From NCBI GenBank assembly GCA_049673305.1, contig JBATXM010000150.1, forward strand, positions 1 through 64,000: a DNA stretch of 64,000 bases, given 5' to 3'. Under the pieces are notes generated by a model. The model was not told the DNA's origin, ran no database searches, and was given only the letters and a program-made list of their open reading frames with translations. The DNA is from GCA-003244245 sp049673305. GTDB taxonomy: Bacteria; Actinomycetota; Actinomycetes; Mycobacteriales; Pseudonocardiaceae. Position numbers and translations under genes: made by a program. Below, one piece after another: positions 16,915-25,375 of this stretch (position 1 is the first letter of the stretch; every line of letters begins with the position of its first letter).

Positions 16915-18307
16915 GAGTGTCGCTCGCTTCCTGCGGCGGGTCGGCCGCGACGGGGTGAACCTGGGGTCGATCGGTATGGGGATCCCGCTGCGCGGGGACC
17001 CGGCCCGCGGTGACGGTGGTAATGCGCAGCCGCCCACGACGATCGTTGCCGCCCTCGGCGCGCAGCCGCAAACCGGCCACCTCGGCGACGGCGCCGGGCA
17101 CCGCCACCCGGCCCAACTGCTGCGCGAGCAGCCCACCGACGGTCTCCACGTCGGTGTCTGAGAGGTCCACCTCGAACAGCTCACCGAGGTCAAGCACCGG
17201 CAGCCGGCTGATCACCCGTACCGTACCGTCCCCGAGGTGCTCGATCGGCGGCCGCTGGTCGGTGTCCGACTCGTCGGTGATCTCGCCGACGATCTCCTCG
17301 AGAATATCCTCGATCGTCAACAGGCCAGCGGTGCCACCGTACTCGTCAACGACGACGGCCATGTGGTTGTGCGAGACCTGCATCTCCTTGAGTAGTCCGG
17401 TCAGCACCTTGGAGTCAGGCACGAACGTCGCGGGCCGCATCACCGCACCGACAGCGCAACCACGAGGGCCACCGCTGGGACCGTCAGTGAACTCGCCCCG
17501 CTGCTCGGCCGCGACCAGATCCTTGAGGTGTACGACACCAACGATGTCATCGACACTCTCCCCGATCACCGGGATCCGGGAGAATCCCGAACGCAGGCAC
17601 AGCGCCACTGCCTGGCGCACCAACTTGTTCTGCTCAATCCAGACGATCTCGGTCCGGGGCACCATCACCTCGCGGGCCACGGTGTCCCCGAGTTCGAACA
17701 CAGAGTGGATCATCTCGGCCTCGCCGGCCTCGACCACGCCGCGCTGGCCCGCCATATCCACCAGTTCTCGGAGTTCCACCTCGGTGCTGAAGGGCCCCTC
17801 CGGGAAACCCCGGCCGGGCGTAATCGCATTACCAACGACGATGAGCAACCGGGACAGCGGGCCCAGGATCCGGCCCAGTACCCGAACCGGTCCAGCCACC
17901 AGGAGGCCGACGCGGTAGGGGTGCTGGCGCCCAATGGTGCGCGGGCCCACCCCGACGACCACATAGGTCACCACCACCATCCCCAACCCGGAGACCAGGA
18001 CCGCCAGCCAGGTCGGTGGAAACGCCCGCACCGCCGCTACGGTCACCAGCACCGTAGCGGTCAGCTCGCAGCCCAGCCGCAACAAGAGCAACAAGTTGAC
18101 ATGCCGGGGCCGGTCGGCGATGACGAGTGCGAGGGCACCGGCGCCAAACCGGCCGGCGCGCACCAGCGCGTCGACCCGGGCCCGCGACACTGTGCCCAAC
18201 GCGGCGTCGGCCGCAGCGAAGCCGCCCGCAGCCACCACCAAGGTGGCGGCCAGCACGAGCTGGGGAACCGAGGACATCAGCACTGTCAAGGCTGGTTCAC
18301 TATTCAC
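16907..18307 (-). CDS. CBS-domain/CorC-HlyC membrane protein (hemolysin-like)
   Basis: A 466-residue protein syntenic with Rv2366c. The first 130 residues form a DUF21/CNNM-like membrane region (PQLVLAATLVVAAGGFAAAD and later helices). Two CBS motifs follow (EVMVPRTEIVWIE and VHLKDLV; MAVVVDEYGGTAGLLTIEDILEEIVGEI) and then a CorC/HlyC C-terminal domain. Relatives affect magnesium or cobalt transport or membrane stress. The GTG at 18307 and the ATG at 18277 are both possible; neither has a clear ribosome binding site. The last 40 residues are rich in Arg and Pro and probably disordered. Confidence 0.88.
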   Translation of the reverse strand: MNSEPALTVLMSSVPQLVLAATLVVAAGGFAAADAALGTVSRARVDALVRAGRFGAGALALVIADRPRHVNLLLLLRLGCELTATVLVTVAAVRAFPPTWLAVLVSGLGMVVVTYVVVGVGPRTIGRQHPYRVGLLVAGPVRVLGRILGPLSRLLIVVGNAITPGRGFPEGPFSTEVELRELVDMAGQRGVVEAGEAEMIHSVFELGDTVAREVMVPRTEIVWIEQNKLVRQAVALCLRSGFSRIPVIGESVDDIVGVVHLKDLVAAEQRGEFTDGPSGGPRGCAVGAVMRPATFVPDSKVLTGLLKEMQVSHNHMAVVVDEYGGTAGLLTIEDILEEIVGEITDESDTDQRPPIEHLGDGTVRVISRLPVLDLGELFEVDLSDTDVETVGGLLAQQLGRVAVPGAVAEVAGLRLRAEGGNDRRGRLRITTVTAGRVPAQRDPHTDRPQVHPVAADPPQEASDTRA

Positions 18308-18323
18308 GGGCTATTCAGGAGGG

Positions 18324-18893
18324 TTATCCCGAAGGGCCGGATTCCTCCGGCCCTTCCAGACCGACCACCCCCAGCAGCCGGGTGTCCGCGTCCCGCTGAG
18401 CGATCCGGCGCCGGCTGGCCCGGTCGGCGTGCCGGAACTTGTCAAGAATCCGGTCCTGCAGGGCGAACATCTCACGCTCCTCAGCGGGCTCGGCGTGGTC
18501 ATAACCCAACAGGTGCAACACGCCGTGCACGGTGAGCAGGTGCAGCTCATCAAGCACGGAATGGCCCGCCGCAGCGGCCTGCTGTTTCGCGACATCTGGG
18601 CACAGCACGATGTCACCGAGGAGCGCGGGGCCGCCGGATGGGCTGTCCGGCTTGCCACCCGCGAGCAGACCACCCTCGTCCGCGCCGTCCATCGGGAAGG
18701 CCATCACATCGGTAGGCCCCGGCAGATCCATCCAACGCTCGTGCAAATCGGTCATCACCGCGCTGGTGACCATCAGCACGGACAGTTCAGCCAACGGGCT
18801 GACGCCCAACCGATCCATCGTGAAATGCGCGACCGCTGCAATCGATGCCTCAGAGATGACAGCGCCGGACTCGTTGCGAATCTCGATGCCCAT
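18324..18893 (-). CDS. ybeY: Endoribonuclease YbeY
   Basis: Zinc-dependent RNase for 16S rRNA 3' processing and ribosome quality control. The active-site signature HGVLHLLGYDHAEPAEERE supplies the three His ligands; TDVMAFPMD and LGDIVLCPD are also typical. ATG 18893 gives 189 residues with GGAGGCGG upstream; an apparent extension to 19133 is only antisense. It sits eight bases downstream of phoH, its usual partner. Confidence 0.94.
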   Translation of the reverse strand: MGIEIRNESGAVISEASIAAVAHFTMDRLGVSPLAELSVLMVTSAVMTDLHERWMDLPGPTDVMAFPMDGADEGGLLAGGKPDSPSGGPALLGDIVLCPDVAKQQAAAAGHSVLDELHLLTVHGVLHLLGYDHAEPAEEREMFALQDRILDKFRHADRASRRRIAQRDADTRLLGVVGLEGPEESGPSG

Positions 18894-18900
18894 CGGCGCG

Positions 18901-19974
18901 TCACCGCCTCCGGCGGCGGTCGGCACGGTTGGGCATCGGGGGTGCACCGGTGGTCTCCTGGGCGGCATCCCACCGCGCGTAGGCGTCGACGATGTCGGTG
19001 ACCAGCCGGTGCCGGACCACGTCGGCGCTGGACAGCTGCGCGAAGTGCACGTCGTCCACCCCATCGAGGATGTGCCGCACGATCCGTAGCCCGGACACCT
19101 GACCGCCCGGCAGGTCAACCTGGGTGATGTCACCGGTGACCACGACCTGGGAGCCGAAGCCGAGCCGGGTGAGGAACATCTTCATCTGCTCCTGGGTAGT
19201 GTTCTGCGCCTCGTCGAGGATGATGAAGGCCTCGTTGAGGGTGCGGCCGCGCATGTAGGCCAGCGGGGCAACCTCGATGGTCCCAGCGGCGATCAGCTTG
19301 GGGATCGACTCCGGGTCGAGCATGTCGTGCAGCGCATCGTACAGCGGGCGTAGGTATGGGTTGATCTTCTCGTACAGGGTGCCAGGCAGAAAGCCTAACC
19401 GCTCCCCCGCCTCGACCGCCGGCCTGGTAAGAATGATCCGGTTGACCTGTTTGGCCTGCAGCGCCTGAACCGCTTTGGCCATGGCCAGGTAGGTCTTGCC
19501 GGTACCGGCGGGTCCGATACCGAACACGATCGTGTAATGATCGATAGCGTCGACGTAACGTTTCTGGTTCAGCGTCTTGGGCCGAATCGTGCGACCGCGT
19601 CGGGAGAGAATGTCAAGGCTGAGCACCTCGGCGGGCGATTCTTGGTTCTCCAGGTTTCCCTGGGTGAGCATCGACAGGGTCGCTCGGACCGCGTCTGGAC
19701 CGAGTTGCTGGCCGCGGCGGGCCAGGATGACCAGTTCGCCGAAGGCTCGCTCGGCAAATGCGACATCTGTCGGGGTGCCGGAGAGGGTGACCTCGTTGCC
19801 CCGCACGTGCACGTCGGCGGCAAGCAGATCCTCGGTCACCTTGAGGTTCTCATCGCGGGATCCCAGCAGGGTCAGCACCGCGGAATCTGGGATCACAATC
19901 TTCGACTGGACCGGCTCGGGCTGTGTCGTCTCCGAACCAGATCGGGAGACGCCCTCCACTGGAGTAGGGGTCAC
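18901..19974 (-). CDS. phoH: PhoH family ATPase (PhoH-like/YbeZ)
   Basis: A 357-residue P-loop ATPase of the PhoH/YbeZ group, thought to act with YbeY in rRNA and RNA processing. The N-terminal KH-like part includes DVHVRGNEVTLSG, Walker A is GIGPAGTGKTYLA, Walker B is AFIILDEAQNTT, and the sensor segment is VVVTGDITQVDLPGG. The tail NRADRRRRR is strongly basic and may bind RNA. The GTG start at 19974 opens the phoH-ybeY-CBS-era-recO operon. Confidence 0.94.
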   Translation of the reverse strand: MTPTPVEGVSRSGSETTQPEPVQSKIVIPDSAVLTLLGSRDENLKVTEDLLAADVHVRGNEVTLSGTPTDVAFAERAFGELVILARRGQQLGPDAVRATLSMLTQGNLENQESPAEVLSLDILSRRGRTIRPKTLNQKRYVDAIDHYTIVFGIGPAGTGKTYLAMAKAVQALQAKQVNRIILTRPAVEAGERLGFLPGTLYEKINPYLRPLYDALHDMLDPESIPKLIAAGTIEVAPLAYMRGRTLNEAFIILDEAQNTTQEQMKMFLTRLGFGSQVVVTGDITQVDLPGGQVSGLRIVRHILDGVDDVHFAQLSSADVVRHRLVTDIVDAYARWDAAQETTGAPPMPNRADRRRRR

Positions 19975-20285
19975 GTGTAGGTAAGTCCTGCTTCCTGCGC
20001 GCTCGCGCGTCTCGGGTCAACCGGCAAGGCTGATGCTATCCGGAGACGTGAGTCCGCGGGGCGTGAGATTTCCGCAGGTTTGATGGGAATTGAGATGCCG
20101 CGTCACGGCGGGAACTGGGGGCTGTCCCACCGTGACGCGGCGCCGCCGGACCGAGGGGGGAGGTGCCCGGCGGAGTCTTTCTGGGCTTGTAGGCCCAAAC
20201 CGATTTTCTACTCGATCAGGTGGTAGTCATCGGTCTTACCTACTTAAGGTAACTCTTTTTGCCGCGAAGCGTGCTATTTATCACT
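19975..20285. promoter_or_regulatory. Intergenic region upstream of phoH, downstream of rsmE, with a strong hairpin
   Basis: About 310 bases without a credible gene. They should contain the promoter of the phoH operon (read leftward) and the 3' end of the hrcA-dnaJ-rsmE transcript. The part near rsmE (20215-20285) is AT-richer than its surroundings. A long inverted repeat lies in the middle (separate entry). Confidence 0.5.
20097..20141. terminator. Perfect 12-bp inverted repeat, probable terminator of the hrcA-dnaJ-rsmE unit
   Basis: GCCGCGTCACGG at 20097-20108 pairs perfectly with CCGTGACGCGGC at 20130-20141. An inner GGGA/TCCC extends the stem, leaving a loop of about eleven bases. No U-tract follows on either strand, which is common for actinobacterial terminators. 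It lies about 145 bases beyond the rsmE stop. Confidence 0.5.
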
Positions 20286-21068
20286 CTAATGGAGCAGAAA
20301 CCATCGTTGAGAGAGGGCGCCAATTGCACCGAGAGCAACGGCGCCAGCACTCGAAGAACGCAAAACCGCCGGGCCCAGCCGCACCGGGCGTCCTCCCGCA
20401 GCGGCAAGCGTGGCCAATTCGGCCTCGGTGATGCCACCCTCGGGTCCGACCACCAGCAACAGTTCTCCCTCGGCAGGCAACGACACTGAGGGCAGCAAAT
20501 CGGTCGCGTGCTCATGCAGCACCAGACACCCCGCCGCGGCCGCGCAGCGCTGCCCGAGCCCAGTGATGCCCACTGGTTCGGCCACCTCGGGGAACCATCC
20601 CCGGCGGGACTGCTTGGCCGCTGAACGAGCCGTTTCTCTCCACCGGGACAGCGCGTTGGCCCCGCGCGGCCCCTCATCCCAGCGGACCACGCAGCGCTCA
20701 GCCCGCCAGGGCAATACGGCATCCACTCCGGCTTCGGTGGCCAGCTCCACCGACAGCTCCCCACGCTGGCCCTTGACCAGCGCCTGAGCCAGCGTCACCC
20801 GCAACGCCGGAGCTGGCTCGATCGTCCGGAGCAACCCCCGCAGCCGCAACCGATCCCGACCGGTATCGAGCACCTCGCACAGGGCCAGCTCACCACGGCC
20901 GTTGGTCAGCATCAGACGCTCGCTGGCCCGCAACCGTCGCACCGTCGCGGCGTGCCTGCCCTCGGGTCCAGCGAGCATTACCTCGGCGCCCTCGGAAGGC
21001 AGCTGCTCGGCGAGAAACACCGGCAGGCTGCTCACCGCGAACCCGCACCGGCGTTCGGCAGTGTCCAT
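20286..21068 (-). CDS. rsmE: 16S rRNA (uracil-1498-N3)-methyltransferase RsmE
   Basis: A SPOUT methyltransferase of 260 residues acting on U1498 of 16S rRNA. N-terminal PUA-like segment PEGRHAATVRRLRASERL; the C-terminal knot is seen in VVGPEGGITEAEL and RLGPAVLRSSSAGAVAL, which form the SAM site. It starts six bases after the dnaJ stop and is cotranscribed with it, as in mycobacteria (Rv2372c). Confidence 0.92.
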   Translation of the reverse strand: MDTAERRCGFAVSSLPVFLAEQLPSEGAEVMLAGPEGRHAATVRRLRASERLMLTNGRGELALCEVLDTGRDRLRLRGLLRTIEPAPALRVTLAQALVKGQRGELSVELATEAGVDAVLPWRAERCVVRWDEGPRGANALSRWRETARSAAKQSRRGWFPEVAEPVGITGLGQRCAAAAGCLVLHEHATDLLPSVSLPAEGELLLVVGPEGGITEAELATLAAAGGRPVRLGPAVLRSSSAGAVALGAIGALSQRWFLLH

Positions 21069-21074
21069 CCCGGA

Positions 21075-22229
21075 TCAGCGTCCGCCTAAGGAATCCCGTA
21101 ACCGGGAGAACAAACCGCCGGCCCGGCCGTTTGCCGTGAGCTCCGCCTGCTCCTCACCGCGCAGGAGAGCAAGCTCGCGCAACAGTTCGATCTGTCGGGG
21201 GTCCAGCCGCGTCGGGGTCACGACGTCGAGGTGGACGAACAGATCCCCCCGCCCCTCGGCCCGGCCGGTGCTGCGCAGCCGCGGCATTCCCCGCCCCCGC
21301 AGGGTCAGCACGGTCGCGCACTGGGTACCCGGCTCGACCCGAACCTCCTCGGTGCCATCAAGGGTCTCCAGCATGACGGTGGTGCCCAGCGCGGCGGCCG
21401 TCATCGGAACCCGCACGGTGCAGTGCAGATCGGCGTCATCGCGGGTGAACGTCTCGTGCGGCACCTCCTGCACCTCGACGTAGAGATCACCCGCTGGGCC
21501 GCCACCGGGGCCTACCTCACCCTGGCCGGCCAGCCGCACCCGCATCCCGTCACCCACTCCGCCAGGCACCTTCGCGGTGACGTTGCGGCGGGCCCGGATC
21601 CGTCCGTCCCCACCGCACTGGCGGCAAGGGTCCGGGATGACCTCGCCCACACCGCGGCACACCGGGCACGGCCGCGAGGTCATCACCTGACCGAGGAAGG
21701 TCCGCTGCACGTTCTGCACCTCGCCGACACCGCTACAGGTGTCGCAGGTCAGCGGCCGGGTGCCGGGCGCGCAACCTGAGCCGTTGCATTCCCTACAGAG
21801 CACGGCGGTGTCCACGGTGAGCTCACGGGATGCCCCGCTGGCGCACTCTTCGAGGGTGAGCTGCAGCCGGATCAGTGCGTCAGAACCGCTCTGCACCCGG
21901 CTGCGCGGTCCGCGCCGGCCGGGCCCTCCACCGGCACCGAAGAAGGCGTCCATGATGTCGCCAAAGCCGAACCCACCAAAGGGATCACCCCCCGCGCCGC
22001 GCCCCGCTCCAGGCTCTAGCGGGTCCCCGCCGAGGTCAACGATCTGGCGCTTCTGCGGGTCGGTCAGCACCTCGTATGCGGCGGTGACGTCCTGGAAACG
22101 CTGTCGTGCCTGCGCGTCGGGGTTGACGTCTGGGTGCAGTTCGCGCGCCAGCTTGCGGTAGGCGCGCTTGATCTGCTCCGCGCTGGCATCCCGGGGCACG
22201 CCCAGGATTGAGTAGTAGTCCCTGGCCAC
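21075..22229 (-). CDS. dnaJ: Chaperone DnaJ (DnaJ2)
   Basis: Co-chaperone that stimulates DnaK. The J domain carries HPD in LHPDVNPDAQAR. A G/F-rich linker follows (GAGRGAGGDPFGGFGFG), then four zinc-finger repeats CRECNGSGC, CDTCSGVG, CPVCRGVG and CRQCGGDG, and the C-terminal substrate-binding region. 384 residues. Located directly downstream of hrcA, marking it as the DnaJ2 type rather than the dnaK-linked DnaJ1. Confidence 0.95.
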   Translation of the reverse strand: MARDYYSILGVPRDASAEQIKRAYRKLARELHPDVNPDAQARQRFQDVTAAYEVLTDPQKRQIVDLGGDPLEPGAGRGAGGDPFGGFGFGDIMDAFFGAGGGPGRRGPRSRVQSGSDALIRLQLTLEECASGASRELTVDTAVLCRECNGSGCAPGTRPLTCDTCSGVGEVQNVQRTFLGQVMTSRPCPVCRGVGEVIPDPCRQCGGDGRIRARRNVTAKVPGGVGDGMRVRLAGQGEVGPGGGPAGDLYVEVQEVPHETFTRDDADLHCTVRVPMTAAALGTTVMLETLDGTEEVRVEPGTQCATVLTLRGRGMPRLRSTGRAEGRGDLFVHLDVVTPTRLDPRQIELLRELALLRGEEQAELTANGRAGGLFSRLRDSLGGR

Positions 22230-22294
22230 GCTGGCGTCCTCCTGCCGCGGCGTTCGCCGCGGTACTCGTCGTGCATATCAGTGGGCTCAACCGC

Positions 22295-23317
22295 TCAACG
22301 GGTGGTCAGGATCTCCCCCACGTATCGTGCCACCGCGCGCACCGCGGCGATGGTGCCCGGGTAGTCCATCCTGGTCGGTCCGACCACGCCCATACCCCCG
22401 AGCACCGTGCCGTGCGAGGCATAGCCGATCGAGACCAAGGAGGTACCGCGCATCTCCTCGGCCTCATTCTCCTCACCGATGCGCACCGTGATAGTTCCCG
22501 GGTCACGGGCTGCGGCCAGTAATTTAAGCACCACCACCTGCTCCTCCAACGCCTCGAGTACCTGGCGTAATGAACCGGGGAAGTCGGTGGCGTTTCGCGT
22601 GAGGTTGGCGGTACCCCCGAGCAAGAGCCGCTCCTCGGGATGCTCCACCAAGGTCTCGATCAGAACCGTCGAGGCCCGGATCATCGCATCCCGGAGCTCC
22701 AAGGGAGCCTGCTCGGGAAGGTCAGCCACCGCCACGGAAGCCTCTGCCAGCCGGCGTCCCGACAGCGCCTGATTGAGCAGTGTTCGCAGCTGTGCCACCT
22801 GCTCCTCGGTGATGACATCGCCCAGGTCAAGGAGACGCTGGTCCACCCGGCCCGCATCGGTGATGAGGACCAGCATCAACCGGGCCGGGGTCACCGCGAG
22901 TACCTCAAGGTGACGTACCGTCGAGCGGCTCAGGGTGGGATACTGGATCACCGCCACCTGCCGGGTGAGCTGGGCCAGTAACCGCACGCTGCGGCGCAAC
23001 ACGTCGTCGAGGTCGACCGCGCCGTGCAGGAAGGTCTGCACCGCGCGGCGCTCGGCCGCCGACAACGGCTTCACCTCTGACAGCCGGTCGACGAACAGGC
23101 GGTAACCCTTGTCGGTGGGTACCCGACCAGCGCTGGTGTGCGGCTGGATGATGTAGCCGTCCTCCTCCAGCGCCACCATGTCGTTGCGGATGGTTGCGCT
23201 GGACACCCCGAAGTTGTGCCGCTCCACCAGCGAGCGGGAGGCGACCGGCTCGTGGGTGGCCACGTAGTCCGTGACGATGGCGCGAAGCACCTCGAACCGA
23301 CGGTCGTCCGCGTTCAC
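22295..23317 (-). CDS. hrcA: Heat-inducible transcription repressor HrcA
   Basis: Represses chaperonin genes through CIRCE operators. The N-terminal winged helix includes EPVASRSLVERHNFGVSSATIR and ALEEDGYIIQPHTSAGRVPT; the C-terminal GAF-like domain ends with GPTRMDYPGTIAAVRAVARY. The GTG at 23317 (NADDRRFEVLRAIV follows) is the start: GGGAGGTG lies just upstream, and the longer frame to 23458 adds unconserved sequence. No CIRCE element is visible in front of it. Confidence 0.94.
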   Translation of the reverse strand: MNADDRRFEVLRAIVTDYVATHEPVASRSLVERHNFGVSSATIRNDMVALEEDGYIIQPHTSAGRVPTDKGYRLFVDRLSEVKPLSAAERRAVQTFLHGAVDLDDVLRRSVRLLAQLTRQVAVIQYPTLSRSTVRHLEVLAVTPARLMLVLITDAGRVDQRLLDLGDVITEEQVAQLRTLLNQALSGRRLAEASVAVADLPEQAPLELRDAMIRASTVLIETLVEHPEERLLLGGTANLTRNATDFPGSLRQVLEALEEQVVVLKLLAAARDPGTITVRIGEENEAEEMRGTSLVSIGYASHGTVLGGMGVVGPTRMDYPGTIAAVRAVARYVGEILTTR

Positions 23318-23500
23318 GTCACCTCCCTGATGTTGGTCCCTAAGTGCTGGTCCCTGGTTCTGGTAGCGGTCAGGTACACCGAGTCTAGTGCGCCCCGGAC
23401 GCAGGCGTCGGGACCCGCCGACGCGCCCGGTAGCATGTGCACTCAACGCCTTACTCACCCCTTACTCACGCCGAGCGGGAGACGGAGCTGAGCGCCAGCT

Positions 23501-23806
23501 GTGATCTTCAAGGAAGTCCGGCACGGCCGCCCCTATCCCGAGCACGGGTTTTCCCTGAAAGACTGGGCTCAGATCCCGCCCCAGCAGGTACTCTTGGCGG
23601 ACTTGATCACTACTGCGGCAGTGGTGGAGCTGGATCGGCTGTTGTCCGAGGACCCCACGCCCTTCGGTGATCTGTTTCCGCACGCGGTGCGGTGGTGCGG
23701 CGAGCTGTTCTTGGAGAACGGCCTGCACCGAGCCCTACGCGCCGCCCTGAACCAACGCACCACCCTGCACGTAAGAGTCCTCAACCTAGACCTGCTCCGT
23801 ATCTAA
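23501..23806 (+). CDS. Small conserved actinobacterial protein (VapB-like annotation in relatives)
   Basis: A 101-residue protein starting MIFKEVRHGRPYPEHGFSLK, with LLADLITT, DLFPHAVRWCGELFLENGLHRALRAAL and QRTTLHVRVL. From memory, proteins of this pattern are widespread single-copy genes in actinobacteria and are often labelled type II antitoxin of the VapB family. No toxin gene stands next to it here and the function is not established. GTG 23501 is the start; the gene diverges from hrcA and converges on hemW. Confidence 0.7.
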   Translation: MIFKEVRHGRPYPEHGFSLKDWAQIPPQQVLLADLITTAAVVELDRLLSEDPTPFGDLFPHAVRWCGELFLENGLHRALRAALNQRTTLHVRVLNLDLLRI

Positions 23807-23830
23807 CTTGCCGCATTTCTCATCGGCTGA

Positions 23831-23854
23831 CCGCCATTCGGAGCCGAATGGCGG
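23831..23854. repeat. Palindrome copy 1 (11-bp arms), terminator-like
   Basis: CCGCCATTCGG, AG, CCGAATGGCGG: a perfect 11-bp inverted repeat with a 2-base centre, between the convergent ends of the small gene and hemW. It is repeated almost exactly 17 bases further on. Confidence 0.85.
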
Positions 23855-23871
23855 TTCCGGGACGCTGCGGG

Positions 23872-23895
23872 GCGCCATTCGGCTCCGAATGGCGC
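23872..23895. repeat. Palindrome copy 2 (11-bp arms), terminator-like
   Basis: GCGCCATTCGG, CT, CCGAATGGCGC: the same core as the first copy. The outer base pair changes in both arms together and the centre is AG in one and CT in the other. It ends immediately before the hemW stop codon. A paired bidirectional terminator is the likely role; a mobile repeat is the alternative. Confidence 0.85.
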
Positions 23896-23896
23896 T

Positions 23897-25108
23897 TCAC
23901 GGCGCTAGGAGGTCGCGGACGACGGCGTCGGCTAGTAGGCGGCCGCGGCGGGTGAGGACCAGGTGACCGGCGGGGATGGTGGTGAGCAGGCCGTTAGTGA
24001 TCCCGCGATCGGCGGCGGCGCGTCCGGGTGGATCTAGCACGTCTCGCGGCAGACCGTCGGCTAGGCGCAGCCCGAGCATCACCTGTTCGGTGTAGCGTTC
24101 CGAAGCGCTGAGCACCTCCCGGCCGGCGGCCGGGGAGCGACCAGCCTGCAGAGCGACGGCATAGCGAGCTGGATGCTTGACGTTCCACCACCTCACTCCA
24201 CCGACGTGGGAATGCGCCCCCGGTCCGGCGCCCCACCAGTTCCCGCCGGCCCAATAACCCAGGTTGTGCCGGCACCGCGACTCGGCCGAAGCGGTCCAGT
24301 TGGACACCTCATACCAGCGCAGGCCCGCCGCAGACAGTGCCGTGTCGATCTGCTCGTAGCGCTCGGCAAGCACGTCGTCGTCCGGGCCGGGCAGCTCACC
24401 GCGGGCTACCCGGCGGGCGAGTGCGGTACCCGCCTCGACGACCAGGGCGTAGGCCGACACGTGATCCACCCCGGCGCTCAGCACCGCGTCTAGGGAGGCG
24501 GCCAGGTCGTCACCGGTCTCCCCCGGCGTGCCGTAAATCAGATCCAGGCTTACCTGCCCGATCCCCGCGACGCGGGCCTGCGTCGCGGCGGTGACTGGCC
24601 GGCCCGGAGTGTGCACCCGGTCCAGCACAGCCAGCACGTGCGGCGCGGTGCTCTGCATTCCCAGCGAAACCCGGGTGTAGCCGGCTGCGGCGATGCCGGC
24701 GAAGAACTCGGGTGAGGTGGACTCGGGGTTGGCCTCGGTGGTCACCTCGGCACCGTGCACCAGACCCAGCGATCCGCGGATGGCGTCCAGGACCGTAGCC
24801 AGGCCACCCGCACCCAGCAGCGAGGGGGTGCCGCCACCGACGAACACCGTGTCAGCTGGCACCGGCTTTTCGAGTACATGGGCGGCGAGGTCCAGTTCCC
24901 GGCGCACCGCGTCCAGCCAGTCCGACGGTGACGATGCGGAGCCCAGCTCCCCTGGGGTGTAGGTGTTGAAGTCGCAGTAGCCGCAGCGGGTGGCGCAAAA
25001 CGGCACGTGCACGTACACCCCGAACGGCGCCTGGTCCAATCCCCGCAGGGCCGCCGCAGGCAAGGTTGCGTCGAGCGGAGCAGGAACGCCAAGAGGCAAG
25101 ACAGCCAC
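23897..25108 (-). CDS. hemW: Radical SAM heme chaperone HemW
   Basis: A 403-residue HemN-like protein that binds heme and delivers it to targets rather than oxidising coproporphyrinogen. The radical SAM cluster motif is FCATRCGYCDF (CxxxCxxC), after GVYVHVPF. VFVGGGTPSLL, TTEANPES, RVSLGMQS and LDLIYGTPGET are typical. HemW lacks the extra N-terminal Cys of true HemN, and none is seen. The GTG at 25108 is chosen; the much longer frame is antisense of sirA. Synteny with Rv2388c supports the call. Confidence 0.92.
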   Translation of the reverse strand: MAVLPLGVPAPLDATLPAAALRGLDQAPFGVYVHVPFCATRCGYCDFNTYTPGELGSASSPSDWLDAVRRELDLAAHVLEKPVPADTVFVGGGTPSLLGAGGLATVLDAIRGSLGLVHGAEVTTEANPESTSPEFFAGIAAAGYTRVSLGMQSTAPHVLAVLDRVHTPGRPVTAATQARVAGIGQVSLDLIYGTPGETGDDLAASLDAVLSAGVDHVSAYALVVEAGTALARRVARGELPGPDDDVLAERYEQIDTALSAAGLRWYEVSNWTASAESRCRHNLGYWAGGNWWGAGPGAHSHVGGVRWWNVKHPARYAVALQAGRSPAAGREVLSASERYTEQVMLGLRLADGLPRDVLDPPGRAAADRGITNGLLTTIPAGHLVLTRRGRLLADAVVRDLLAP

Positions 25109-25192
25109 GAGAGCATTGTCCCAGCATCCGAATATTGGGTGGTCGGGACCGCATTCACATGGCACTCTGGTGGAGTGGCCACGCTCGGAGTC

Positions 25193-25261
25193 ATGCTGGT
25201 GGCTCGCCGCCACGTCGATTATGGCCGTGTTTCCAGCGCGCTGTGCCGCCCGATGAGCTGA
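25193..25261 (+). CDS. Leader peptide of the sulfur assimilation operon
   Basis: A 22-codon ORF whose centre reads ARRHVDYGRVSSALCR, matching the RRHVD...SALCR pattern of actinobacterial leader peptides found in front of sulfur metabolism genes. The Cys codon near its end could stall ribosomes when cysteinyl-tRNA is scarce and so alter folding downstream. ATG 25193 has GGAG close by; an in-frame GTG at 25175 is the alternative. It ends 114 bases before sirA. Confidence 0.7.
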   Translation: MLVARRHVDYGRVSSALCRPMS

Positions 25262-25349
25262 CGCCCCGCCCGACCGCTGTCCCAGCCGGCGCCGGGTGCG
25301 CCCGGAACCAGGCTGCGCGATAACCCGGTCACGGCCCGCACCACACGCC

Positions 25350-25372
25350 GGTGCTCCCTCGACGGAGGCACC
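25350..25372 (+). promoter_or_regulatory. Hairpin that would cover the sirA ribosome binding site
   Basis: GGTGC at 25350-25354 pairs with GCACC at 25368-25372, and TCC (25355-25357) with GGA (25364-25366). The GGAGG ribosome binding site at 25364-25368 is inside the stem. The sirA ATG follows at 25376. Combined with the leader peptide this suggests translational attenuation; the fold is seen in the sequence, the regulation is inference. Confidence 0.5.
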
Positions 25373-25375
25373 CCA

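Noticed and set aside
23318..23400. CIRCE operator before hrcA
   Set aside because: No TTAGCACTC-N9-GAGTGCTAA or close variant is visible.
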